DNA of 7,767 nucleotides from Falsiroseomonas sp044348345 (GTDB lineage Bacteria; Pseudomonadota; Alphaproteobacteria; Acetobacterales; Acetobacteraceae), in assembly GCA_044348345.1 (NCBI GenBank), contig JBIKSZ010000181.1, positions 1 through 7,767 of the forward strand, in the 5' to 3' direction. This document shows positions 1 through 5,144 of the stretch, piece by piece. Position 1 is the first letter of the stretch, and every line of letters begins with the position of its first letter. A program made the position numbers and the translations under genes. Below the pieces are notes generated by a model. It ran no database searches and was not told the DNA's origin. It saw only the letters and a program-made list of their open reading frames with translations.

Positions 1-463
1 CAAAGAGCAAATCGGCCATCGCATCCACCGCCACGCGGTGCATCTCCTCCGGCCAGGGCCGGTCGAGGTCAAAGCTGCGCTGCCCGGCCTCGACATGGCC
101 GATCGGCACGCGCGCCTGGAAGGCCGCGAGCGCGCCGGCCAGCGCGGTGGTGGTGTCACCATGCACGAGCACGAGGTCGGGATGCTCTGCCGCGATCACT
201 TCGGCGACGCCGGTCAACACGCGGGCGAAGCTCTCGGACAGCGAAAGCCCGCGCGGCAGGCGCGGCAGGGCGTGCTCGCGCCGCTCCCCAAAGGCGGCCA
301 GCACCTGGTCGAGCATCGCGCCATGCTGGCCGGTGGAGAGCGCGATGGGCGCCACCCCCGGCCGGCGGCGCAACTCCGCCAGCAGGGGCAGCATCTTGAT
401 CGCCTCCGGCCGCGTGCCGAAGACGAGCAGGATGCGCGCCGCGCCGACGGGCTCGATGGTCAT
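1..463 (-). CDS. wecB: UDP-N-acetylglucosamine 2-epimerase, N-terminal part (cut by window start)
   Basis: Interconverts UDP-GlcNAc and UDP-ManNAc in the cytoplasm, supplying ManNAc units for surface polysaccharide. The 154 residues present cover the first Rossmann-like domain of a GT-B-fold epimerase: FGTRPEAIK at 15-23, STGQH at 43-47, HGDTTT at 101-106, GHVEAGQRS at 122-130 and PWPEEMHR at 136-143. Asp103, Glu125 and Glu139/140 match the family's acidic active-site positions. The more usual HVEAGLR appears here as HVEAGQR. The start is the first ATG after an in-frame TAA, with a GAAGG-like purine stretch upstream. The remaining part (about 210-230 residues in a usual 360-390 residue protein) lies beyond position 1. 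The gene follows the LysR gene on the same strand after 70 bp. A hydrolysing 2-epimerase cannot be excluded without the C-terminal half, but the motifs favour the non-hydrolysing WecB type. Confidence 0.93.
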   Translation of the reverse strand, partial: MTIEPVGAARILLVFGTRPEAIKMLPLLAELRRRPGVAPIALSTGQHGAMLDQVLAAFGERREHALPRLPRGLSLSESFARVLTGVAEVIAAEHPDLVLVHGDTTTALAGALAAFQARVPIGHVEAGQRSFDLDRPWPEEMHRVAVDAMADLLF

Positions 464-508
464 GGATGCGCCTTCGCCGTTCCCTTCGAAGGTTGGGCGA
501 AATCCGCG

Positions 509-537
509 GCTTTACACAACCTTAAATTGTCTGTCAG
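509..537 (-). promoter_or_regulatory. possible promoter for the wecB-type gene
   Basis: On the minus strand CTGACA (532-537) matches five of six bases of a sigma-70 -35 box. Exactly 17 bp further on is TAAAGC (509-514), only a three-of-six match to a -10 box. It lies 46 bp upstream of the epimerase ATG in the most AT-rich part of the 70-bp spacer, and the -35 overlaps the LysR stop codon. It is weak; read-through from the LysR gene is an equally good explanation. Confidence 0.28.
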
Positions 538-1382
538 CCGACCAGGCTCTCCCGCAGGAAGCCGATCAGCGGCTCCACCGCCTGGTGGCGGCCGGCGGGA
601 TCGCCGAAGACGGCCATCTCCACCACGCCGAGTTCGGGCAGGCCCGGCACCTCCACCAGCCCCGGCGGGAAGCCGGAGCGGCCGAGCACCGTCAGCGCAA
701 ACCCCGCCTGCGCCGCGGCGGCCAGGCCCAGCAGGCTGTCGCAGGTGAAGACCGCCTCATGGTCGCGCCCATCGCGGGCGAGGGCGGCCAGGGCGCGCTC
801 GCGGAAGAGGCACCCCTCGGGCAGCAGCGCCAGCGGCAGCGGGCGGCCCGCGGGCGGGGCCCAGTCGGGCGCGGCGGCCCAGACCACCTGCTCGGTCCAG
901 ATTGGCGTGCCCGCCGTCTCCCCGTCGCGGCGCTTGCCGAGCACGAGGTCGAGGCTGCCCGCCGCCTGCTTGGCGCGGAGTTCATGGCTGCGCCCAACCT
1001 CCACCTCCAGCCGAACCTCGGGGTAGGTGCGGGCGAAGCGCGCGAGAATGGGCGCGAGGCTCCGCGGCACGAAATGATCGGCAACGCCAAGCCGAAGACG
1101 TCCGGCGACCGGGGGGGCTGCGATGCGCCGCACCGCCTCATCGTTCAGGGCCAAAAGGCGCCGGGCGTAGCCGAGCAGCAGCTCCCCTTCCCGCGTCAGG
1201 GCGACCGCGCGCGTCGTGCGCTCGAACAGGGGGCGGCGGGTGATTTCCTCCAGCCGCTTGATGCGCAGGCTGACGGCCGATTGCGTGAGGCCGAGCGCCT
1301 CCCCCGCAGCGGTGAAGCCGCGCGTCTCCGCGACCAGCACGAAGCAGCGGAGCAGATCGAGGTCGAGGTCAGGCAGGCGCAT
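534..1382 (-). CDS. LysR-family transcriptional regulator (LrhA/HexA-like effector domain)
   Basis: Predicted 282-residue DNA-binding regulator, usual size for the family. Residues about 9-66 form the winged helix-turn-helix, with the hallmark stretch FTAAGEALGLTQSAVSLRIK (23-42) followed by LEEITRRPLFERTTRAVALT. A linker helix leads into a periplasmic-binding-protein-like effector domain from about residue 95. The region around PLPLALLPEGCLFRERAL (181-198) resembles LrhA/HexA-group regulators, suggesting but not proving that subgroup. I chose the ATG at 1382 because LysR proteins begin a few residues before the helix-turn-helix and because GAGGG lies 8 nt upstream. An in-frame ATG at 1460 would add 26 residues encoded by a repeat element and is unlikely. 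No divergent target gene is present, unlike many LysR loci; the next gene downstream on the same strand is the epimerase. The inducer is unknown. Confidence 0.93.
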   Translation of the reverse strand: MRLPDLDLDLLRCFVLVAETRGFTAAGEALGLTQSAVSLRIKRLEEITRRPLFERTTRAVALTREGELLLGYARRLLALNDEAVRRIAAPPVAGRLRLGVADHFVPRSLAPILARFARTYPEVRLEVEVGRSHELRAKQAAGSLDLVLGKRRDGETAGTPIWTEQVVWAAAPDWAPPAGRPLPLALLPEGCLFRERALAALARDGRDHEAVFTCDSLLGLAAAAQAGFALTVLGRSGFPPGLVEVPGLPELGVVEMAVFGDPAGRHQAVEPLIGFLRESLVG

Positions 1383-1390
1383 GTTGATAG

Positions 1391-1507
1391 CCCTCAAGCG
1401 CCGGGCGCCGGCTCCGCCGGCTTGGCTGCGCGCGATGCACTGTAGCACCTGCCGGCACAATCCGTCTGCGCGCGGCGGGGCTTCGCCCGCTCGGCCCTGC
1501 GGGCCGC
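1391..1507. repeat. REP-like palindromic repeat, copy A (interrupted)
   Basis: Positions 1391-1427 match 2442-2478 except for two single-base indels. After an interruption, 1472-1507 (GCGGCGGG, a hairpin, CTCGGCC, a hairpin, GGCCGC) matches the layout at 2489-2531. Internal dyads are CAAG-CG-CCGG (1395-1404) with CCGGCTTG (1417-1424), GCGGG (1475-1479) with CCCGC (1486-1490), and CGGCCC (1492-1497) with GGGCCG (1501-1506). The CCCTC end supplies, on the minus strand, the GAGGG Shine-Dalgarno of the LysR gene. It occupies most of the 137 bp between the upstream terminator and the LysR start. Confidence 0.7.
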
Positions 1508-1519
1508 CACCGCCGCAAG

Positions 1520-1551
1520 AAAAAACCCCGGCACCTTGCGGTGCCGGGGTT
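1520..1551 (-). terminator. Rho-independent terminator of the DUF2076 gene
   Basis: Read on the minus strand, CCCCGGCACC (complement of 1540-1549) pairs perfectly with GGTGCCGGGG (complement of 1526-1535), closed by a GCAA tetraloop of the stable GNRA class (1536-1539). The stem is followed directly by six T residues (1520-1525). A and T flanks can add two more pairs. It sits 23 bp after the DUF2076 stop codon and separates that gene from the LysR gene. Confidence 0.92.
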
Positions 1552-1574
1552 CGCGCGGTTGGCGCGGGACGGGA

Positions 1575-2264
1575 TCAGTATTCCTCGTCCTCGTAGCCGC
1601 CCTGGTCATGTGCGCCAGCGTCGTTGCCATAGGCGCCCTGGTCATAGGCCTGCGCGTCGTTCTGCGCGCCCTGATCCCAGCCGCCGGAAGTCGGCACCGC
1701 ATCCTGGCCGAAGGCGCCCGCGCCCGCCGCCTCGGCCGCGCCGCCGGAGCCGAGGGCGGACATGATCGCATTGCCGAGCAGCAGGCCGCCGGCGACGCCG
1801 GCCGCGGTCATCATCGCGGTGCCGAGGAAGCCCGGGCCGCTGCGCTGCATCATCGCCGGGTTGTAGCCCGGCGGATATTGCGGCTGCGGGCGCGGGGGCA
1901 TCGGCGCGGGGCGCGCGCCGCCGCCGAATAGCCCGCCCAGCATGCCGCGATTCTGCTGCGCGGCGCCCTGGCGCTGGGCGTTCTCCAGTTCCCATTCCAG
2001 CTGCTGGATGCGGTTGGTCATCTCGACCAGCGCGGCCTCCTGCACGAAGGCCATCTGCGTCAGGCGGTAGCGCGCCTCCGGATGGCGGGCCATCAGATCG
2101 GCCAGCAGGCGGTCAGCCTCGGGATCGACCGGGGGCAGCGCCGGCTGGGCCGGCTGGCCGCCACCGAGCGCGCCCCAGGGCGAGGCCGGGCGGGGCTGCG
2201 CCGCGTTCGCGCCGCTCACCCGCTCCACGAAGCTGGTGATGATCCGGCGTTCCTCGTCCGTCAT
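1575..2264 (-). CDS. DUF2076 domain protein
   Basis: Protein of 229 residues matching the DUF2076 layout; the family's function is unknown and some members are annotated as periplasmic ligand-binding sensors. The N-terminus MTDEERRIITSFVERV is followed by a linker and the conserved block VDPEADRLLADLMARHPEA (46-64) and YRLTQMAFVQEAAL (66-79). A short probable coiled coil covers 78-98, then a Gly/Pro-rich linker, and a Gly/Ala-rich hydrophobic segment at about 146-171 (FLGTAMMTAAGVAGGLLLGN) that may enter the membrane. The acidic tail (196-229) carries three imperfect repeats beginning WDQG, YDQG and HDQG and ends in EDEEY. There is no N-terminal signal peptide. The ATG at 2264 begins the conserved domain; AGGGA about 11 nt upstream is a distant, weak ribosome site. 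An in-frame ATG at 2333 would prepend 23 non-family residues. The gene is probably monocistronic, ending at a strong terminator. Confidence 0.88.
   Translation of the reverse strand: MTDEERRIITSFVERVSGANAAQPRPASPWGALGGGQPAQPALPPVDPEADRLLADLMARHPEARYRLTQMAFVQEAALVEMTNRIQQLEWELENAQRQGAAQQNRGMLGGLFGGGARPAPMPPRPQPQYPPGYNPAMMQRSGPGFLGTAMMTAAGVAGGLLLGNAIMSALGSGGAAEAAGAGAFGQDAVPTSGGWDQGAQNDAQAYDQGAYGNDAGAHDQGGYEDEEY
1578..1680 (-). repeat. degenerate in-gene repeats encoding the DQG tail
   Basis: The block GCCCTGGTC / GCCCTGATC recurs at 1599, 1635 and 1668 (33-36 bp apart), all in frame in the DUF2076 gene. It encodes three imperfect units of roughly 11-12 residues containing DQG followed by Ala/Gly, Tyr, Asn and Asp. 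Such in-frame repeats tend to vary in copy number between strains. Confidence 0.6.
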
Positions 2265-2399
2265 GGTGCTCAGTGTCCCTTCTCTGCCGTTGCGACACGA
2301 TGCGGGAAGCGGTTCCGGCAAGGCATCCCGCAAATCCTTACCGGCAATTCATGCGCGGCGGAACGTGGACCGCTGGCCTCAGTTTTTCAAGCAGCGGCC

Positions 2400-2414
2400 G
2401 TGTGACAGTCACAC
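2400..2414. promoter_or_regulatory. perfect 15-bp palindrome, possible operator
   Basis: GTGTGAC-A-GTCACAC has two perfect 7-bp arms around one central base. It lies 136-150 bp upstream of the DUF2076 start codon, flanked by a further CGGCC/GGCCG match displaced by four bases. The half-sites recall TGTGA/TCACA of CRP-FNR proteins, but the spacer is 3 bp instead of 6, so a CRP site is not supported. It could be a regulator site or simply the outermost hairpin of the chain. Confidence 0.4.
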
Positions 2415-2419
2415 CGTGC

Positions 2420-2442
2420 GGCCGAAGGTTTCACCTTCGGCC
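2420..2442. repeat. 9-bp-stem hairpin
   Basis: GGCCGAAGG (2420-2428) and CCTTCGGCC (2434-2442) form a perfect 9-bp stem with a five-base TTTCA loop. It abuts the CCCTC end of repeat copy B. Copy A has no equivalent hairpin on that side, so this one belongs to the locus and not to the repeat. Confidence 0.75.
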
Positions 2443-2531
2443 CCTCAAGCGCCGGCGCCGGCATCCGCCGGCTTGGCTCGCCGCACTCGCGGCGGGCCGC
2501 ATTCGCGGCCTCGGCCTGCTTCGCAGGCCGC
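2442..2531. repeat. REP-like palindromic repeat, copy B (uninterrupted)
   Basis: Second copy of the element at 1391-1507. It consists of consecutive dyads: CAAG-CG-CCGG (2446-2455) with CCGGCTTG (2468-2475); CGCCGC (2479-2484) with GCGGCG (2489-2494); GGCCGC (2495-2500) with GCGGCC (2505-2510); and CGGCCTGC (2512-2519) with GCAGGCCG (2523-2530), a perfect 8-bp stem with a TTC loop. It lies just 3' of the CoA-binding gene, a usual position for REP elements, where they can stabilise mRNA 3' ends. No transposase of the RAYT type is in the window. Confidence 0.7.
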
Positions 2532-2533
2532 AG

Positions 2534-2555
2534 GTCAGTCCCTCCGCCGACTGAC
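2534..2555 (-). repeat. inverted repeat immediately after the CoA-binding gene stop
   Basis: GTCAGTC (2534-2540) and GACTGAC (2549-2555) are perfect 7-bp arms with an 8-base loop, starting one base beyond the stop codon. There is no T-tract, so it may act as a 3'-end stabiliser or Rho-associated end, not as an intrinsic terminator. Confidence 0.5.
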
Positions 2556-2556
2556 A

Positions 2557-2979
2557 TCAGTGACCGATCCGCCCCGGCAAGCCAAGGCGTTGCCATTCGA
2601 TGGCCGGGCAGCGATCCATCACCACGCGCAGCCCCGCCGCCTGCGCGCGTGCCGCGGCCGCCGCATCCAACACGCCGAGCTGCAGCCAGACGGACCGCGC
2701 GCCGAGGCGGATCGCCTCATCCACCACCGCGCCGGCCTCGGCGCTGCGGCGGAAGACATCCACCATGTCGAGCGGCCCGGCCTCGTCGAGGCGAGCCAGC
2801 ACGAGGCGTCCATGGATCTCACGCCCGGCCAGCGCCGGGTTCACCGGCACCGCGTCGTAGCCGCGCGCGAGCAGGAAGCCGAACACGCCATGGCTCGGCC
2901 GATCAGGCCGATCGGAGGCGCCGACCACGGCGATGCGGCGCGTGGTCAGCAGCAGGTCGCGGATGGCGTCGTCTTGCAT
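2557..2979 (-). CDS. CoA-binding domain protein (YccU-like)
   Basis: Stand-alone 140-residue Rossmann-fold CoA-binding protein, the usual length for this family (CoA_binding_2, related to the N-terminal domain of succinyl-CoA synthetase alpha). Recognisable blocks are IAVVGASDRPDRPSHGV (16-32), the glycine-rich CoA-binding loop; VPVNPALAGREIHGR (44-58); DMVDVFRRSAEAGAVVDEAI (71-90); VWLQLGV (97-103); and MDRCPAIEWQRL (121-132), whose Asp-Arg-Cys segment is typical. The precise role is not established; a cytosolic CoA or acyl-CoA sensing or binding role is inferred. The start codon lies 22 bp after the stop of the zinc-ribbon gene on the same strand, so the two are probably cotranscribed from the 3464-3553 region. 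The ribosome site is weak, which fits coupling. A hairpin chain follows the gene. Confidence 0.92.
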   Translation of the reverse strand: MQDDAIRDLLLTTRRIAVVGASDRPDRPSHGVFGFLLARGYDAVPVNPALAGREIHGRLVLARLDEAGPLDMVDVFRRSAEAGAVVDEAIRLGARSVWLQLGVLDAAAAARAQAAGLRVVMDRCPAIEWQRLGLPGRIGH

Positions 2980-3001
2980 GGCCCGGGAGCTGTGACGTGG
3001 A

Positions 3002-3463
3002 TCAGGACAGGCCGAGCACGGCGTAGAGCCGCGCGGCCGGCGGCCAGGCAGCGGAGATCTGGGCCTGCCAGTGGACCAGGGCGAAGAGGCCTGCCCCGAC
3101 CGCGCCGAAGGAGGCGATCCAGGCCGCCGCCAGCCGGCCCTGGCCAGGGGGCGCGGGCGCATCGAGCGCGTCGATCGGCGAGGGCACGGCCGGGCCCCGC
3201 GTCGGCACGGGGCGCTCCCGCGGCGGCGCCTCCAAGTCGGCAGGTGGCGCCGGCGCGGGGGATGGCTCTGGCGGGGCGGGGTCGGGTGGGGGCGCAGGCT
3301 GCGGCTCGGGCTCCGGTGGGGGCTCGGACGGCGCCTTCGCCTCGGGCAGGGCGGCAGGGAACTCCGTGCTGCAACGGGCGCAGCGCAGCAACCGCGGGCC
3401 CGAGGCCAGCAGCGCGTCGGGCACGTCATAGGCGGCGGCGCAGTTGGGACAGGCGATGCGCAT
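3002..3463 (-). CDS. MJ0042-type zinc-ribbon protein with one membrane segment
   Basis: Protein of 153 residues beginning MRIACPNCAAAYDVPDALL, the signature of the MJ0042-type zinc ribbon; Cys5, Cys8, Cys28 and Cys31 form two CxxC pairs for one zinc. A strongly Pro/Glu/Ala-rich linker runs from about 43 to 107, then one hydrophobic segment (111-131). The short tail WPPAARLYAVLGLS ends the protein. Related alphaproteobacterial proteins often continue with a small DUF3426-like domain after this motif; here the stop follows directly, so this is a short form or a truncated relative. The expected topology puts the zinc ribbon in the cytoplasm. The start has GGGGG a few bases upstream. It is divergent from ftsE, a common arrangement in alphaproteobacteria, and is followed by the CoA-binding gene. 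Function is unknown. Confidence 0.88.
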   Translation of the reverse strand: MRIACPNCAAAYDVPDALLASGPRLLRCARCSTEFPAALPEAKAPSEPPPEPEPQPAPPPDPAPPEPSPAPAPPADLEAPPRERPVPTRGPAVPSPIDALDAPAPPGQGRLAAAWIASFGAVGAGLFALVHWQAQISAAWPPAARLYAVLGLS

Positions 3464-3475
3464 GGCCCCCGGAAT

Positions 3476-3502
3476 GTGGATGCGCCCCCGCGGCGCGTCC
3501 AC
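3476..3502. promoter_or_regulatory. imperfect dyad in the zinc-ribbon / ftsE divergent region
   Basis: GTGGATGCGCC (3476-3486) and GGCGCGTCCAC (3492-3502) are inverted with ten of eleven positions complementary and a 5-bp spacer. It is the only marked dyad in the 90 bp separating the two divergent starts, beginning 12 bp upstream of the zinc-ribbon start and ending 51 bp upstream of ftsE. It could be an operator serving both units or a hairpin in the zinc-ribbon leader. No convincing -35/-10 pair is visible around it. Confidence 0.4.
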
Positions 3503-3553
3503 CCCGCACTTTCCCCCCTTGGCGCGCAACCCGGCACCGGGCAGACACGCTTC

Positions 3554-4285
3554 ATGATCCGCTTCGAGGCGGTCGGACTGCGCTACCCCGGCGGCGGCCC
3601 CCATCGCGGCCAATGGGGACCGGAGGCGCTCACCGACGTCACATTCGCGCTGCCGCGCGGCTCCTTCACCTGGCTGCTCGGCCCTTCGGGTGCCGGCAAA
3701 TCCTCAGTGCTGCGGCTGATGCACCTGCAACTGCGGCCGACACGGGGCGAGGTGGAGGTGCTGGGGCTCCGCGCCTCTCGCGCGCCGCGCGCGGCGCTGC
3801 CGGCGGTGCGCCGGCGCATCGGCGTGGTGTTCCAGGAATTCCGGCTGCTGCCCTACCTGTCGGTCTTCGACAATGTCGCGCTGCCGCTGCGGCTCGCGGG
3901 CCAGCCGGAAGCATCGCTGCGTGCCGATGTGGTCGAGATCCTCCGCTGGGTCGGGCTGGACGCGAAATCCGACTCCGCGCCGCTCGAACTCTCGGGCGGG
4001 GAGCAGCAGCGCATCGCCATCGCGCGCGCGGTCGTGCATCGGCCCGACCTGCTGATCGCCGACGAGCCGACCGGGAATCTCGACCAGCGGCAGGCCCGGC
4101 GGCTGATGGCGTTGCTCGGGGAATTGAACCGCGCCGGCACCACCGTTGTCGTCGCCACCCATGACGAGGAGATGGTCGCGCGCAACCCGGCACCGTCGCT
4201 GCGGCTGGAAGGCGGGCGCCTGCACGACCCGGATAATGCGCGCGCGGTCTACGACCTCGGGGATGACGATTTTGGCGCGGCGTAG
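3554..4285 (+). CDS. ftsE: cell-division ATP-binding protein FtsE
   Basis: Cytoplasmic ATPase of the FtsEX divisome complex, which couples ATP hydrolysis through FtsX to activation of periplasmic peptidoglycan hydrolases. All ABC motifs are intact in 243 residues: Walker A GPSGAGKS (43-50), Q-loop Gln94 in VVFQEFRLLP, signature LSGGEQQR (146-153), Walker B LLIADEPTGNLD (166-177) and H-loop His203 in ATHD. FQEFRLLP and DEPTGNLD are typical of FtsE as opposed to the related LolD. A short Gly-rich insertion (about 13-23) after the first strand and an acidic C-terminal tail (DLGDDDFGAA) extend it slightly beyond the usual roughly 220-230 residues. The ATG at 3554 is chosen because MIRFEAVGLRY begins the ABC fold; the ribosome site (GGGCAG, about 10 nt upstream) is weak. 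The gene overlaps ftsX by 23 bp and opens the plus-strand operon. Confidence 0.95.
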   Translation: MIRFEAVGLRYPGGGPHRGQWGPEALTDVTFALPRGSFTWLLGPSGAGKSSVLRLMHLQLRPTRGEVEVLGLRASRAPRAALPAVRRRIGVVFQEFRLLPYLSVFDNVALPLRLAGQPEASLRADVVEILRWVGLDAKSDSAPLELSGGEQQRIAIARAVVHRPDLLIADEPTGNLDQRQARRLMALLGELNRAGTTVVVATHDEEMVARNPAPSLRLEGGRLHDPDNARAVYDLGDDDFGAA

Positions 4286-5144
4286 CCGGTACTCCCGGGA
4301 CCCGCTGGGGCTGCGCCGGGCGCTGGCGGGCTGGCTGCTGCCGGGTCTGGTGGCAGCGATGGCGCTGCTCGCCGCGCTGGCGGTCGCGGGTGCGGAGGGC
4401 GCCGCGGCGCTGGCCGGGCGCTGGCAGCGCGGCGCGGCCGCCGCGGTCACGGTGCAACTGCCCGGCGCTGACACGGCGCGCACCGAACGCGCGCTGGCCG
4501 CACTCCGCGCCCTGCCGGAGGTCGCGGAGGCGCGCGCGGTGGACCAGGCGCGGCTCGAGGCCCTGCTGCGCCCCTGGCTTGGCAACGCCGTTCAGGGCAG
4601 CGGGGGGATCGCCCTGCCGGCGGTGATCGAACTTCGCCTGCGCGAGCGCACCGCCGACCCCGCCCTGATCGGGGAGAGGCTGGCCGCGGCGGTGCCGGGC
4701 GCCGTCGTGGAGGCGCATGGGCTTTGGGTGCAGCGCCTGGCGGCACTGGCGCGCAGCCTGCAGGCGCTGGCCTGGGCGGTGCTCGGCCTGGTGGCCGCCG
4801 TCGCCGCCGCGGTGGTTGCGGTGGCAACGCGCGCCGGCCTCGCCGCGCGGCGCGATGCCGTCGAGGTGCTGCACGGGCTGGGTGCGCGCGACGCCGAGAT
4901 CGCCGGGCGCTTCGCGCGACGGCTCGGGATGCTGGCGGGGGTCGGGGCGATGCTCGGCACCGCGGCCTCGGTGCCGGCCTTGGCGCTGCTCGCCGACCTT
5001 GCCGCGCCCTGGACGGGGCTGCAGGGCAGCGGGCTCGCGGCCCTTCCCTGGGGCGTGCTCGGCACCATCCCGCTGGCCGCCTATCTGGTCGGCTGGGGCA
5101 CCGCGCAGTTGACCGTGCGGCGCTGGCTGCACCGGCTGCCATGA
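4263..5144 (+). CDS. ftsX: cell-division permease-like protein FtsX
   Basis: Membrane partner of FtsE, 293 residues with the FtsX topology: cytoplasmic N-terminus, TM1 at about 23-45, a periplasmic domain (46-155) that in the family contacts hydrolase activators, then TM2 (157-179), a cytoplasmic loop (180-208), TM3 (211-237) and TM4 (253-279). The loop motif RAGLAARRDAVEVLHGLGA is the recognisable FtsX segment (family form: ATRAGLAARRDTVEVLHLLGA). The composition is extremely Ala/Leu-rich. The ATG at 4263 overlaps ftsE by 23 bp and has GGGG directly against it, too close for an ideal ribosome site. An in-frame TTG at 4272 would have GGGGA at 8 nt spacing and shorten the protein by three residues. 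The gene ends in ATGA with the start of a mini-ORF. Assignment rests on topology, the loop motif and adjacency to ftsE. Confidence 0.92.
   Translation: MTILARRSRYSRDPLGLRRALAGWLLPGLVAAMALLAALAVAGAEGAAALAGRWQRGAAAAVTVQLPGADTARTERALAALRALPEVAEARAVDQARLEALLRPWLGNAVQGSGGIALPAVIELRLRERTADPALIGERLAAAVPGAVVEAHGLWVQRLAALARSLQALAWAVLGLVAAVAAAVVAVATRAGLAARRDAVEVLHGLGARDAEIAGRFARRLGMLAGVGAMLGTAASVPALALLADLAAPWTGLQGSGLAALPWGVLGTIPLAAYLVGWGTAQLTVRRWLHRLP

Larger units (their letters stand above)
2265..2556. other. gene-free spacer packed with hairpins
   Basis: This 292-bp stretch separates the DUF2076 start from the CoA-binding gene's stop. No coding frame is convincing. It must hold the DUF2076 promoter on the minus strand: TTGAAA (complement of 2385-2390) is a five-of-six -35 match but lacks a good -10 at 17 bp. 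The right two thirds (2400-2555) is a nearly continuous series of inverted repeats, listed separately. No T-tract follows any of them on the minus strand, so none is a classical intrinsic terminator for the CoA-binding gene. Confidence 0.7.

Noticed and set aside
1383..1460. 26-residue N-terminal extension of the LysR protein
   Set aside because: It is encoded by the repeat element, has no family similarity, and the ATG at 1382 has a well-spaced GAGGG.
2300..2320. EcfG (general stress) promoter for the DUF2076 gene
   Set aside because: A minus-strand GGAAC is present, but the next CGT-type -10 comes after only about 12 bp, not 16-18.
2400..2414. CRP/FNR binding site
   Set aside because: The half-sites are 3 bp apart instead of the 6 (CRP) or 4 (FNR, TTGAT type) expected, so the label is not supported.
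1391..2531. Insertion-sequence ends bounding a mobile element that carries the DUF2076 gene
   Set aside because: The two copies are in direct, not inverted, orientation, and no transposase or target duplication surrounds the pair.
2442..2555. CRISPR array
   Set aside because: The repeated units are adjacent, differing palindromes without uniform repeats or spacers, and there are no cas genes.
2557..3555. 332-codon minus-strand frame extending the CoA-binding gene upstream
   Set aside because: Only the last 140 residues are a protein domain; the rest is the out-of-frame zinc-ribbon gene.
2236..4164. 642-codon open frame on the plus strand
   Set aside because: It runs through the hairpin spacer, against the CoA-binding and zinc-ribbon genes and out of frame through ftsE; the product is Arg/Ala-rich without domains. 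It is an effect of scarce stops at high GC.
3666..5132. 488-codon open frame on the minus strand opposite ftsE-ftsX
   Set aside because: Its product is low-complexity Arg/Ala/Pro/Gln without family motifs, as expected opposite GC-rich genes; ftsE and ftsX on the other strand have full domain signatures.
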